Positions 38,032 to 47,111 are shown, counted from the stretch's first letter. The stretch is 64,000 nucleotides of DNA from JACVRN01 sp036403815 (GCA_036403815.1 DASWQH010000007.1:62001-126000), one strand, 5' to 3'. A program made the numbers and translations. The notes: generated from the letters alone by a model not told the origin.

Positions 38032-38679
38032 GTGTCCGCGACAGTGACAAATCTTGCAGGCTCGCGCGAGGAGATAATACATCTACTGCGCTCGCGCGGC
38101 AGCGTCAATACAGACGACCTGGCACGCCAGCTCGGCGTAAGCAAGCAGTGTGTGCGAAAGCACCTGGACGTGCTTGAGCGCGACGGGTATGTAGAACACA
38201 ACAGCGAGCGGAAAGAGCGCGGACGACCCTCGCACATGTACAGGCTGACGGCCAAAGCCACTACAGAGCTTTTTCCAAAGCGCTACGATCTTTTAGCCCG
38301 TTCGGTCTTGCAGCAGATAAAGTCGGTCTGGGGCGAGCGCGGGCTTAACACGATTTTTTGCGGCTGTGCGGACGAGATGGTCGGTCGCTTCAGGCCGCAT
38401 CTCAAGGGGCTAGGGTTTGACGCGCGTCTGCGCCGCCTTGCAGAGTTGCTGGATGAAGAGGGCTACGACGCGGAGCTTGAGCGGCTCGCGGACGGGTCTT
38501 ATATCCTGAGCGAGTGGAACTGCCCCTTGACGGATGTGGCGCGCGACTATCGTCAGCTATGCGAGCGCGAGCTACAGGTTTACAGAGAGCTTTTAGAGAC
38601 GGAAGTTTTTCGTGAGTCGCGTATAGCAGGCGGCGCATCGCGCTGCATCTACCGCGTCCTCAAACCGAAAAGGCGGTGA
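38032..38679 (+). CDS. sufR: Fe-S cluster-sensing repressor SufR
   Basis: The 215-residue protein has an N-terminal winged helix-turn-helix (EEIIHLLRSRGSVNTDDLARQL, then GVSKQCVRKHLDVLERDGYV) and RGRPSHMYRLT in the wing. The C-terminal domain has EWNCPLTDVARDYRQLCERE and GGASRCIYRV, giving Cys164, Cys177 and Cys205 (C-x12-C-x27-C), the likely [4Fe-4S] ligands. SufR represses Fe-S assembly genes when it carries a cluster. The start is GTG at 38032 with no SD; the promoter lies directly upstream. Its neighbours on both sides (scaffold, desulfurase, Mrp, A-type carrier) are the expected targets. Confidence 0.9.
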   Translation: MSATVTNLAGSREEIIHLLRSRGSVNTDDLARQLGVSKQCVRKHLDVLERDGYVEHNSERKERGRPSHMYRLTAKATTELFPKRYDLLARSVLQQIKSVWGERGLNTIFCGCADEMVGRFRPHLKGLGFDARLRRLAELLDEEGYDAELERLADGSYILSEWNCPLTDVARDYRQLCERELQVYRELLETEVFRESRIAGGASRCIYRVLKPKRR

Positions 38680-38743
38680 CAAGTGATAAGTGACGAGTGA
38701 CAAGATAAAATCTTCTTGCTCGTCACTTGTCACTTATCACTGA
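38676..38743. repeat. Heptad-repeat hairpin (AAGTGAC / GTCACTT units), copy 1
   Basis: Left arm GTGACAAGTGATAAGTGACG, right arm 38717-38743. The same units form the element at 58875-58956. It begins in the sufR stop codon and ends just before the Mrp start. Confidence 0.85.
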
Positions 38744-38747
38744 TTTT

Positions 38748-39839
38748 ATGATGAATGTGACAGAACAGAGCGTGCTCGATGCGTTGCGCGGGGTGAGAGA
38801 CCCGGACTTGCACAAGGACATTGTGACGCTCGGCTTTATAAAGGATTTGAAGATAGAGGGCGGCGCGGTGTCGTTTCGCATCGTGCTGACCACTCCGGCG
38901 TGCCCGGTCAAAGAACAGATGGAGGGGGAAGCGCGTGCGTTGGTCGCTGCCTTGCCCGGTGTGGAGTCTGTGCATATCGTGATGGATGCCGAAGTGCCGA
39001 AAGGGCGTGGCTTAGGCGACAAGGTCACTGTGCCGGGCGTGCGTAACATCATAGCGGTTTCTTCTGGCAAAGGCGGGGTTGGAAAATCAACGGTCGCTGT
39101 GAACATGGCGGTCGCGCTCGCTCTGGACGGGGCGCGTGTGGGCTTGATGGACGCGGATGTTTACGGGCCGAACGTGCCGCTCATGCTCGGTGCTTCGGAA
39201 GCTCAGCCGCAGGTTGTGCCGAATGAAAACAAGCTCATCCCCGTGGAAGCCTACGGCGTGAAGTTGATGTCCATGGCTCTGCTACAGCCGGGCGATAAGC
39301 CTATGGTGGTGCGGGGGCCTATACTTCATGGGCTTGTCAGGCAGTTTCTTTCGGACGTGCGCTGGGGCGAGCTGGATTATTTGATAGTTGACATGCCACC
39401 TGGAACGGGCGATGTGCAACTAAGCTTAGCGCAGCTTGTGCCTGTACAGGGCGCTGTGCTGGTGACGACGCCGCAGGAAGTTGCGGTCATGGATGTCAGA
39501 CGCGCGCTACGCATGTTCGAGATGGTGGCAGTGCCCGTGCTCGGCGTGGTCGAAAATATGAGCTACTTCGTCGCGCCCGATACGGGCACGCGTTACGACA
39601 TCTTCGGCGCGGGTGGCGGAGAAAAGCTGGCGACGCAGTACAATGTTCCATTCCTCGGCGCGATTCCTCTGGGCATGGAGGTGCGCGAAGCAGGAGACAA
39701 GGGCGTTCCGGTAGTTGTGAGCCAGCCGGATTCAACGCAGGCGCAAGCCTTCCGCCGCGTGGCCGAAGAGGTTGCGCGACAGGTTTCGATTGAAGCGATG
39801 AAACCGGAACTGGTCATTTTGGGTAAGGCTCAATCGTAA
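38748..39839 (+). CDS. Mrp/ApbC-type Fe-S carrier ATPase
   Basis: The ATG at 38748 is chosen; a TTG seven codons upstream falls within the repeat hairpin. The 363-residue protein has an N-terminal MIP18/DUF59 domain (SVLDALRGVRDPDLHKDIVT, TTPACPVKEQMEGE) and a P-loop ATPase domain with the deviant Walker A GKGGVGKSTVAVNMAVAL near residue 105. DADVYGPNVPLMLG and LIVDMPPGTGDVQLSL are family signatures. The ATPase-domain CxxC found in many Mrp proteins is not evident (VVENMSYFVAPDTG), so cluster binding at that site is doubtful. It lies downstream of sufR in the Fe-S assembly locus. Confidence 0.9.
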   Translation: MMNVTEQSVLDALRGVRDPDLHKDIVTLGFIKDLKIEGGAVSFRIVLTTPACPVKEQMEGEARALVAALPGVESVHIVMDAEVPKGRGLGDKVTVPGVRNIIAVSSGKGGVGKSTVAVNMAVALALDGARVGLMDADVYGPNVPLMLGASEAQPQVVPNENKLIPVEAYGVKLMSMALLQPGDKPMVVRGPILHGLVRQFLSDVRWGELDYLIVDMPPGTGDVQLSLAQLVPVQGAVLVTTPQEVAVMDVRRALRMFEMVAVPVLGVVENMSYFVAPDTGTRYDIFGAGGGEKLATQYNVPFLGAIPLGMEVREAGDKGVPVVVSQPDSTQAQAFRRVAEEVARQVSIEAMKPELVILGKAQS

Positions 39840-39840
39840 A

Positions 39841-39950
39841 AGGGAATTTGCAATTTTGGATTTGCGATTTTCGATTGAAGAGAAAGCATTCAATTCATGC
39901 TGTCCCTCAAACCAAATCGCAAATCGGCAATCTAAAATCGAAAATTATAT
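39841..39950. repeat. Heptad-repeat hairpin (TTTGCGA / ATCGCAA units)
   Basis: TTTGCAA TTTTGGA TTTGCGA TTTTCGA follow a 7-bp step; the right arm is AAATCGCAAATCGGCAATCT and beyond. It separates the Mrp and A-type carrier genes. Confidence 0.8.
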
Positions 39951-39969
39951 TGATAGGAGATAGAGAGAA

Positions 39970-40329
39970 ATGGCAGCAGCAGTAGAGACTCCGACCGTAA
40001 CGTTGGAATTAACAGAAAACGCCGCAGCAGAGGTCAAGAAGTTCATGTCGGGTGAAGAGGGATTGCCGGAAACTTCTGGCTTGCGCGTGCGCGTTGTGCC
40101 GGGCGGTTGCTCAGGCTTCCAGTACAGCCTGAACATCGAAGAGGAATCGCGTCAGGGTGATTACATCCTGGAGCAGAACGGCGTGCGCCTCTTCGTTGAT
40201 ATGTTCAGCGGGCAGTACCTGAACGGCGTCAGGATTGATTACGTGAGCAGCGTCATGGGTGCCGGCTTTACGTTCACGAACCCGAACGCGACCGGCAGTT
40301 GTGGATGCGGCTCTTCGTTCACGGCGTAA
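39970..40329 (+). CDS. A-type Fe-S carrier (IscA/SufA/ErpA family)
   Basis: AGGAGATAGAGAGAA precedes the ATG. The 119-residue protein contains LRVRVVPGGCSGFQYSLNIE, with the first ligand Cys near residue 46, and ends GSCGCGSSFTA with the conserved CxC pair. These three Cys bind an Fe-S cluster or iron for delivery to apoproteins. Two acidic strands (GVRLFVDMFSGQYLNGVRID) match the fold. It closes the Fe-S assembly locus and is followed by a terminator-like hairpin. The exact subtype cannot be fixed by eye. Confidence 0.92.
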   Translation: MAAAVETPTVTLELTENAAAEVKKFMSGEEGLPETSGLRVRVVPGGCSGFQYSLNIEEESRQGDYILEQNGVRLFVDMFSGQYLNGVRIDYVSSVMGAGFTFTNPNATGSCGCGSSFTA

Positions 40330-40352
40330 GAGAGTGTAGATAGTTAAAGAAT

Positions 40353-40417
40353 AGAGCGAAGCGCGCGAGGGTGCGGCTTGCCATCAACGGGCAGGCGGCA
40401 CTCTCTCTCGCTTTTTC
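40353..40417 (+). terminator. Hairpin after the A-type carrier gene
   Basis: GAGCGAAGCGCGCGAGGGTGC pairs in part with GCACTCTCTCTCGC (40399-40412) around an inner TTGCC/GGCAG stem, followed by TTTTTC. It is a good candidate for the end of the Fe-S assembly transcript. Confidence 0.6.
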
Positions 40418-40460
40418 TGTTTGGCGAGAGATGGTACGGATTGCACCAGCGTGTGACAAA

Positions 40461-40536
40461 GGTCAGTACCGCCTGCGGTAGCGGGCGGGTTATATCATCG
40501 CTATCACCCGCCCGCTACCGCAGGCGGTACTGACCT
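40461..40536. repeat. Inverted repeat family GGTCAGTACCGCC, copy 2
   Basis: Arms of about 30 bp (40461-40490 and 40503-40536) with a short loop. The rest of the 40330-40671 gap shows no gene beyond the upstream terminator. Confidence 0.9.
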
Positions 40537-40671
40537 GAGAGGCGCTTTTATTCCCCGCTCTAACCCGCTCTGAGACTAGACCGTGCGTGGGTTTTCTGCG
40601 AAACTACGGCTTCACCTTAAAAGCCCGTTAGTTGCTGGATTCCCATCTTCAAATCTTTTAGGAGAAAACCG

Positions 40672-42792
40672 ATGCTTGAGAGACGCTCTTTCCGCACACT
40701 TCTATTACTGCTTCTTGCGCTCAGTATCACCGCTTCACAATTGGGCACAGTTGTATGGGCGCAGGTGGCGGGCATTAAAAGAACGCCGCCGAAGACGCGC
40801 GCCGAAGAGGTCAAAGATACCATCTTCGGAACGACGCTCGTTGACCCTTATCGCTGGCTCGAAGATCAGAATAGCCCTGAGACGCGCGCATGGATTGATG
40901 AGCAGAACCGCTACACGGACTCCATACTTGAAGCGCTGCCGGGACGTGACCGTATCAGCAAGCGTCTCGCGGAGCTTCTCAAGATTGACACCATCAGCAT
41001 CCCCTTCGAGCGTGGCGGGCGCTACTTCTTTTCCAAGCGCTCGGCATCCCAGAACCAGCCGGTCATCTACATGCGCGAGAACGGCAAGGACGTAGCGCTC
41101 GTTGACCCGAACACGTGGACTAAGGATCAAACCTCTTCGGCTTCGCTTCAGGAGGTGTCGCGGGACGGAAAGCTTCTGATGTACGGTGTCCGCGAAGGCG
41201 GCGCGGATGAAGTGACGGGCGTCATTCTGGACATTGATTCAGGCAAAGAGCTGCCCGACCGTTTCCCTAAAGCTCGCTACTCCGGCATCAGCTTTACGAA
41301 CGACAAGAAGGGCATCTACTACTCCAGGTATCAGAACGGCGTTGGCTCGCGCGTGATGTATCACGAGATGGGAACGGATGTCGCTAAGGACGCAGAGATT
41401 TTCGGCAAGGGCTACGGCCCGACTCAGATTATCTCGCCGGACGTTTCGCGTGACGGCAAGTGGCTGACCATCTTCGTCAGTCACGGCTCGGCGGCCAAAA
41501 AGATAGAGGTCTACGTTCAAGACCTTGAGAAGAAGGGCGCGATTACAGCAGTCGTCAACGACTTGGACGCGACCTTCAACGGAACGATTGAAAACGGTCA
41601 TCTATATATGTTGACCAACTGGCAGTCACCGAACCGCCGCATCGTTGACGTTGATCTTCAGAATCCTGCTCGCGCCAACTGGCGAACGGTCGTTGCGGAA
41701 ACACCTTTCGTCATTACGGGGATACGGCTCGCGGGCGGCAAGATTTTCGTCAACTACCTGGAGAACGTCTCTACGAAGATGAAGGTCTTCGACACTACGG
41801 GCAAGCTTGTGCGCAATGTTCCTATTCCGGCTCTGGGCAGCGCAAGCTCTATGGCTGGCGAGTGGGACAAGGACGAAGCCTTCTACAGCTTCAGCTCTTA
41901 CAAACAGCCTACGACCATCTATCGCTATCAGGTCTCTACGGGCAAGCAGGAGGAGTGGGCGCGCATCAACGTTCCTATCAACACCGATCAGATAGAGGTC
42001 AAGCAGGTCTGGTTTGAGTCGAAAGACAAGACGAAAGTGCCTATGTACATCGCCTACAAGAAGGGCATGAAACTGGACGGCACGAACCCGACTTACCTGA
42101 CAGCGTACGGCGGCTTCAACAGCTCCCTGACGCCGGGCTTCTCAACCTTTGCAGCCTACTGGATTGAGAATGGCGGAGTCTACGCCGTGCCTAACCTGCG
42201 TGGCGGCGGAGAGTTTGGCGAGAAATGGCACGAGGCCGGGATGCTTGAAAAGAAGCAGAACGTCTTCGACGACTTTATAGGCGCAGCCGAATGGCTCATC
42301 AAGAATAAGTACACCAGCCCGCAGAAGCTGGCGATTGCGGGCGGCTCGAACGGCGGTCTTCTGGTCGGCGCGGCGATGACGCAGCGTCCAGACCTTTATC
42401 AAGCGGTCGTCTGCTCCTATCCCTTGTTGGACATGATTCGCTACGACAAGTTTCTGGTGGCGAAGTTCTGGGTGCCGGAATACGGCTCAGCCGAAAAAGA
42501 AGATCAGTTCAAATATCTTATGGCCTACTCGCCGTATCAGAACGTGAAGCAGGGCGCGAAATATCCCGCGGTGCTCTTCATCACGGGCGACTCGGACACG
42601 CGCGTCGCTCCCTTGCACGCGCGCAAGATGGCCGCGCTCATGCAGGCCATGAGCGGGTCGGACAAGCCAATCCTACTGCACTACGACACCAAGGCTGGAC
42701 ACTCCGGCGGCACCCCCGTCAGCAAGCAGATCGAAGACTTGACCGACACGCTCTCGTTCCTGTTCTGGCAACTGGGCATGAAGAGTAGTTAG
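40672..42792 (+). CDS. Prolyl oligopeptidase (S9A family), exported
   Basis: AGGAG lies seven bases before the ATG. The 706-residue protein has a signal peptide (FRTLLLLLLALSITASQLGT) ending near VWAQ. The N-terminal part has DPYRWLEDQNSPETRAWIDE followed by the seven-bladed propeller. The catalytic domain contains AVPNLRGGGEFGEKWHEAG and the nucleophile motif AIAGGSNGGLLVGAAM with Ser near residue 562. The Asp (GDSDTRVAPLHARK) and His (DTKAGHSGGTP) follow. It cleaves short peptides after proline outside the cytoplasm. It fits the group of extracellular peptidases next to it (M24, M16). Confidence 0.94.
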   Translation: MLERRSFRTLLLLLLALSITASQLGTVVWAQVAGIKRTPPKTRAEEVKDTIFGTTLVDPYRWLEDQNSPETRAWIDEQNRYTDSILEALPGRDRISKRLAELLKIDTISIPFERGGRYFFSKRSASQNQPVIYMRENGKDVALVDPNTWTKDQTSSASLQEVSRDGKLLMYGVREGGADEVTGVILDIDSGKELPDRFPKARYSGISFTNDKKGIYYSRYQNGVGSRVMYHEMGTDVAKDAEIFGKGYGPTQIISPDVSRDGKWLTIFVSHGSAAKKIEVYVQDLEKKGAITAVVNDLDATFNGTIENGHLYMLTNWQSPNRRIVDVDLQNPARANWRTVVAETPFVITGIRLAGGKIFVNYLENVSTKMKVFDTTGKLVRNVPIPALGSASSMAGEWDKDEAFYSFSSYKQPTTIYRYQVSTGKQEEWARINVPINTDQIEVKQVWFESKDKTKVPMYIAYKKGMKLDGTNPTYLTAYGGFNSSLTPGFSTFAAYWIENGGVYAVPNLRGGGEFGEKWHEAGMLEKKQNVFDDFIGAAEWLIKNKYTSPQKLAIAGGSNGGLLVGAAMTQRPDLYQAVVCSYPLLDMIRYDKFLVAKFWVPEYGSAEKEDQFKYLMAYSPYQNVKQGAKYPAVLFITGDSDTRVAPLHARKMAALMQAMSGSDKPILLHYDTKAGHSGGTPVSKQIEDLTDTLSFLFWQLGMKSS

Positions 42793-42797
42793 GTCAA

Positions 42798-43019
42798 GAA
42801 GCCCCGTCAGGGGCGGAAGAATTTAGCCCATGACGTAAGTCATGGGAAACGAGAATAATATGTAATTGAAAAGCCCCGTAGGGGCGAAAGAAAATCGAAG
42901 GCATGAATCTCTTCTGCTAAATACTTTCTTTCGCCCCTACGGGGCTTCTGGAATACTTGTTGAACTACTGTCCCACGGCTCACGCCGTGGGCTACAATCT
43001 TCCGCCCCTTTCAGGGGCT
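42798..43019. repeat. Nested palindrome element, GCCCC/GGGGC core family, copy 2
   Basis: Outer arms AAGCCCCGTCAGGGGCGGAA and the complement ending at 43019 enclose CCCATGACGTAAGTCATGGG and CCCACGGCTCACGCCGTGGG, with a perfect core hairpin (AAGCCCCGTAGGGGCGAAAG, complement at 42925-42947). The layout matches 25158-25362. Confidence 0.9.
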
Positions 43020-43093
43020 GCATTCAATGACAGATTCGATGGTAAACTTTTTCTTGCTTCAGCCGAAAACCAATCATCGTAACGAACCAAAAT

Positions 43094-44458
43094 ATGGCTC
43101 ATAAAGATTCCGGCGTTCTTCGCGCGCTGTCGCTCCTCTTAATCCTTTCGTTTACTAACGCTCCCGTCGCGGCTCAGTCAGTCAAGCCGCTTCCGTCTTT
43201 GCGCGAGCAGGCGTTGATTCAGCAGGAGTGGTTGAAGGCACGCATGGAGCGTGTGTTGCCCGCACTGATGCGTAAGCACAAGGTTCAGATGTGGCTGGTC
43301 ATCTGCCGCGAGTACAACGAAGACCCTGTTTTTTTCTCGCTCGTCTCGCCGACAGTCTTCGCTGCGCGCCGTCGCACCATCTACGTCTTTTACGATCGCG
43401 GTGAAGAGAAGGGCGTGGAACGACTGGCAATCGGCGGCGGCTCAAACGGCGGACTTTATACAGTCTACAGAGACCCGGAGGTTGAGAACCGCGAGATTTA
43501 CGGCGAAGGCCAGTGGGCGCTCCTGAAAAAGTTAATCATAGAGCGCAACCCTTCAAACATAGCCGTCAACATCTCCGGCACGCACGCCTTCAGCGATGGT
43601 CTTTCGGCGGGCGAGCGCGAAAAGTTGGAAGCCACGCTCGGCACTGAATACGTACGACGTATTGTGCGCGCAGAGAATCTGCCGCTCGAATATATTGAAG
43701 TGCGACTGCCGGAGATGCTGCCCGTCTACAGGCAGATGATGGAGGTAGTGCATTCACTGATTGCGCGTGCCTTCTCCAGCGAAGTCATCACGCCGGGGAA
43801 GACTACGAATCAGGATGTAGTGTGGTGGCTGCGCCAGCAGGTCAACGACCAGGGGCTGGGCACATGGTTTCAGCCTTCGGTTCGCGTGCAGCGCGCCTCA
43901 CGCACGGGCGTCAATCTTCTTTCGGAAGACGAGGTTGTGGTGATTGAGCGCGGTGACGTGCTTCATGTTGACTTCGGCATCACAATGATGCGCCTGAACA
44001 CGGACACTCAGCACATGGGCTACGTCCTGCGCGAAGGTGAAAAGGATGTGCCTGCTGGAATCAAGCGTGCGCTTTCTAATACGAATCGTCTTCAGGATTT
44101 GCTCATGGAGAGAATGCGCGTAGGGAAGACCGGCAACGAAGTTCTGGCTGATACTCTTGCTGCGATGAAAGCCGCAGGGATTAACGGCTCTATCTACACG
44201 CATCCGATTGGCGAGAACGGCCACGGCGCAGGCCCGCTCATAGGCTTGTGGGACAGGCAGCAGGGCGTGCCCGGTCGCGGCGATGTACAGATTCTACCCG
44301 GCACATGGTTTTCTATAGAGCTTTCCGCGACTACGCCCGTGCCCGAATGGAACAATCAACCGCTCTGGGTCGGGCAGGAAGAGGACGCCACGATTGACGA
44401 GCAGGGACGCATACAGTGGGTGCTCAGGCGTCAGACGGAATATCATTTAGTGAAGTAG
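43094..44458 (+). CDS. M24 family metallopeptidase (Xaa-Pro aminopeptidase-like), exported
   Basis: The 454-residue protein has a signal peptide (VLRALSLLLILSFTNAPVAAQ). The pita-bread domain shows DVLHVDFGITMMRLNTDTQH, with the first metal Asp residues partly changed, and THPIGENGHGAGPLIGLWDR with the metal-binding His. SIELSATTPVPEWNNQPLWV gives a Glu and the last part of the active site. The family removes N-terminal residues before proline. Since one Asp of the usual DxG-type pair is hard to place, activity is likely but not certain. It follows the S9A gene, and the next hydrolase gene starts four bases after its stop. Confidence 0.85.
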   Translation: MAHKDSGVLRALSLLLILSFTNAPVAAQSVKPLPSLREQALIQQEWLKARMERVLPALMRKHKVQMWLVICREYNEDPVFFSLVSPTVFAARRRTIYVFYDRGEEKGVERLAIGGGSNGGLYTVYRDPEVENREIYGEGQWALLKKLIIERNPSNIAVNISGTHAFSDGLSAGEREKLEATLGTEYVRRIVRAENLPLEYIEVRLPEMLPVYRQMMEVVHSLIARAFSSEVITPGKTTNQDVVWWLRQQVNDQGLGTWFQPSVRVQRASRTGVNLLSEDEVVVIERGDVLHVDFGITMMRLNTDTQHMGYVLREGEKDVPAGIKRALSNTNRLQDLLMERMRVGKTGNEVLADTLAAMKAAGINGSIYTHPIGENGHGAGPLIGLWDRQQGVPGRGDVQILPGTWFSIELSATTPVPEWNNQPLWVGQEEDATIDEQGRIQWVLRRQTEYHLVK

Positions 44459-44462
44459 CATT

Positions 44463-45353
44463 TTGAATGCTTATCTGAAAAAAGACGGTCACAGGCCACC
44501 CTTACGCAAAGTCTTGCTCACCATCTCTCTTTCAATACTGGCTGGCTCAACTCTCTTCTACTTCAGTGCGCGCTGGTTCGAGCGAAGCGTTACCTTTCAT
44601 CCTGAACGCTACACGGAAGGCGCTGCGTGGAAGATGCCTGAGGGCGGTGAAGATGTCTGGTTCGCTGGCGGGAGCGGCGAGCGTCTTCATGGCTGGTATG
44701 TGCGCGCGCGTGGTGTTGAGCAGGAGCGTGCGGCGACCGTCATCTACTTTCACGGCAACGGCGGCAACATCTACGTCATAGGCTGGCTTGGCGAAGCTCT
44801 CTCTGCGCGCGGCTTCAACGTGCTGCTCTTCGACTATCGCGGCTATGGCCGGAGCGAAGGAAGCACACTGGACGAGCGCGGGATATATGAGGATGCTGAT
44901 GCCGCTTATAATTATGTCGTGCGCGAGCGCGGGGCTAAGCCTGAACAGGTAGTGCTCTACGGCCAGTCGCTCGGCACAACCGCGGCTGTTGACCTTGCGG
45001 CGCGTGTACACTGCAGAGCGGTCATACTCGAATCCGGCTTAAGCTCCGCGAGCGACATGGCGGCGATGATTCTGCCCTGGGTTCCCGTGTGGGTATACAA
45101 ATACGGGCGGAATCACTTTGAATCCGCGAAGAAGCTTGAAAGGGTAAGCGCGCCGGTTTTCGTAGCCCACGGCCAGCTTGACCGGACTATCCCTGTAGAG
45201 CAGGGCTACAAACTATACGCTGCTGCGCGGGAGCCTAAGCGGCTCTTTATCGTCCCCGACGCCGGGCACAACGACCTGATCGCCAGGGGCGGCAACGCTT
45301 ATCTGGACGCTCTGACAGATTTTGTCCGGACTTATGCCCGTTCAGGAAAGTAA
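44463..45353 (+). CDS. Alpha/beta hydrolase, membrane-anchored
   Basis: The start is TTG at 44463, four bases after the M24 stop, consistent with translational coupling; a nearby ATG is out of frame. The 296-residue protein has one N-terminal hydrophobic segment (KVLLTISLSILAGSTLFYF). The hydrolase fold has TVIYFHGNGGNIYVIGWLGE (oxyanion HGNG), NVLLFDYRGYGRSEGSTLDE and the nucleophile elbow VVLYGQSLGTTAAVDLA with Ser near residue 168. The catalytic Asp lies in AHGQLDRTIPVEQG and the His in VPDAGHNDL. This is the ABHD13/YfhR-like type. Substrate is unknown, probably an ester or peptide in the periplasm or at the membrane. Confidence 0.87.
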   Translation: MNAYLKKDGHRPPLRKVLLTISLSILAGSTLFYFSARWFERSVTFHPERYTEGAAWKMPEGGEDVWFAGGSGERLHGWYVRARGVEQERAATVIYFHGNGGNIYVIGWLGEALSARGFNVLLFDYRGYGRSEGSTLDERGIYEDADAAYNYVVRERGAKPEQVVLYGQSLGTTAAVDLAARVHCRAVILESGLSSASDMAAMILPWVPVWVYKYGRNHFESAKKLERVSAPVFVAHGQLDRTIPVEQGYKLYAAAREPKRLFIVPDAGHNDLIARGGNAYLDALTDFVRTYARSGK

Positions 45354-45356
45354 GCA

Positions 45357-45430
45357 GGTCAGTACCGCCTGCGTGAGCGGGCGGGTGATCGCTTAGCCAA
45401 TACCCGCCCGCTCACGCAGGCGGTACTGAC
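45357..45430. repeat. Inverted repeat family GGTCAGTACCGCC, copy 3
   Basis: Arms AGGTCAGTACCGCCTGCGTG (from 45356) and the complement at 45401-45430. This copy has GTGAGC in place of GGTAGC in both arms, so the change is compensated and pairing is kept. Confidence 0.9.
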
Positions 45431-45459
45431 TTATCTTTATCTAGCGCTCGGCACTTTTT

Positions 45460-45486
45460 GAAACCAAATGGGTCGCTGAACGTAAT
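45460..45486 (+). promoter_or_regulatory. Candidate ECF sigma promoter upstream of the M16 pair
   Basis: GAAACC, 15 bases, then CGTAATTAGA, the same pattern as at 50297. It lies about 190 bases before the first M16 gene. The remaining sequence to 45675 has no gene. Confidence 0.45.
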
Positions 45487-45675
45487 TAGACAATGAAGAC
45501 AGAAAAGAAGCTGAAGTCTGTCCGTTTTCCGGCTGGTTTTCCTGTTTTCCATTCATTTTGACTTTCTTGCTGCCTTGGTAGTAAGGTTGTCGGCGCAAAT
45601 CGGAGCAGGGTTACTTTCCAATTTCCTGCTCCCAATCGGAACCCTCAGTTCATAACTCAACAGAAGGAGAAAGCA

Positions 45676-47088
45676 ATGCGAAGGGCGAAGTTTCTCTTGG
45701 CCTATCTTCTCCTCCCCAGCATGTTTGTGCCCGTAGCCCTGGCACAGAACATGAAGGCGGGAGAGACGACTGTAGCAAGCCAGACGGCCAAATCTTTTTC
45801 AATTCCCATTAAGGAATACACATTAAAGAACGGGCTGCGCGTGATTCTCTCGGAGGATCACAATGCTCCCACCTATTCAATCAGCGTGACCTACAACGTT
45901 GGCTCGCGCAATGAGAAGCCGGGACGCACAGGATTCGCGCACCTCTTCGAGCACATGATGTTTCAAGGCTCGGAGAACGTAGGCAAAGGCGAGCATTTCA
46001 TCCTTGTGCTTAATAACGGCGGCAATATGAACGGCACGACCAACGCCGACCGCACAAATTATTTCCAGAGCATGCCGATTAACCAGCTCGACCTGGGACT
46101 CTTCCTGGAAGCCGACCGCATGAAGTCGCTCGCTATCACGCAGGCGAATCTGGATAACCAGCGCAACGCCGTGCAGGAAGAGCGCCGTCTGGGCGTTGAC
46201 AATCAAGCTTACGGCAAAACTTTCGAGACGCTCTTCGATACGGCTTACGACAATTTCGCTTACAAGCATTCGACCATCGGCTCTATGGCCGACCTGAATG
46301 CCGCGACGGTCGAAGACGTAGCAGCGTTCTTCAAGATGTACTATGCGCCCAACAATGCCACGGTCGTGCTTGTCGGCGATTTCAAGCCGGATGAAGCGCT
46401 AGCCAAGATTAAGAAGTATTTCGAGGCTATCCCGCAGCAAACCGCGCCGCCTGCCATTGATACTACAGAGCCTGAGCAGAGTGGCGAGCGTCGTAAGACG
46501 ATTGAAGACACTTTCGCGCGGTCTGCGCGCCTGGACATCGTCTACAAGATTCCGCAATCCAATACGCCGGATTGGTACGCGCTCGCCGTCCTAGGCCAGA
46601 TACTCGGCAGCGGGCAGTCGTCGCGCCTCTACCAGCAGCTCGTCAAAGAGAAGCAGTTGGTCGTCGGTGCTTTCAGTAACGCACAGGAGCGCAGAGGGCC
46701 TTCGCTCGCTTCCGTCGTAGCCATCCTGCCGCCGACGCCTAATGCCGACCCAGCAGTGGTTGAAAAGGCCATCTATGCCGAGATTGAGCGCTTGAAGACA
46801 GAGCCTGTGGCCGATTGGGAGCTTGAGAAGGTGCGTATGCAGCTTCGTCGCCAGCGTGCGCAACAGCTTCGCAGCACTCTCACGCGCGCCATCATCCTGG
46901 GTCAGTACGCCGTCTATTATAATGATCCGAGTCTCATCAATACGCTTGATGCGAAGTATGCAGCCGTCACCAAAGAGGACATCATGAGAGTGGCGCAGAA
47001 GTACTTCAAAGACACGAACCGAACGGTGGTCACGACCGTGCCCGCCAAGAAAGCAAGCCCCACAGCGGGCGTCAAACCGGCTGAATAG
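45676..47088 (+). CDS. M16 zinc peptidase, catalytic subunit, exported
   Basis: AAGGAG precedes the ATG by eight bases. The 470-residue protein has a signal peptide (AKFLLAYLLLPSMFVPVALAQ). The zinc motif HxxEH is HLFEHMMFQG (H89, E92, H93), and the distal Glu lies in AVQEERRLGVDNQAYGK near residue 169. GQILGSGQSSRLYQQLVKEK is the second-half signature. It is the active member of a pair with the next gene, 23 bases away. Such M16B pairs form a chamber that degrades peptides up to about 60-70 residues. A candidate ECF-type promoter lies about 190 bases upstream. Confidence 0.93.
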   Translation: MRRAKFLLAYLLLPSMFVPVALAQNMKAGETTVASQTAKSFSIPIKEYTLKNGLRVILSEDHNAPTYSISVTYNVGSRNEKPGRTGFAHLFEHMMFQGSENVGKGEHFILVLNNGGNMNGTTNADRTNYFQSMPINQLDLGLFLEADRMKSLAITQANLDNQRNAVQEERRLGVDNQAYGKTFETLFDTAYDNFAYKHSTIGSMADLNAATVEDVAAFFKMYYAPNNATVVLVGDFKPDEALAKIKKYFEAIPQQTAPPAIDTTEPEQSGERRKTIEDTFARSARLDIVYKIPQSNTPDWYALAVLGQILGSGQSSRLYQQLVKEKQLVVGAFSNAQERRGPSLASVVAILPPTPNADPAVVEKAIYAEIERLKTEPVADWELEKVRMQLRRQRAQQLRSTLTRAIILGQYAVYYNDPSLINTLDAKYAAVTKEDIMRVAQKYFKDTNRTVVTTVPAKKASPTAGVKPAE

Positions 47089-47111
47089 CCAGCTCCGAAG
47101 GAGAGACTACT

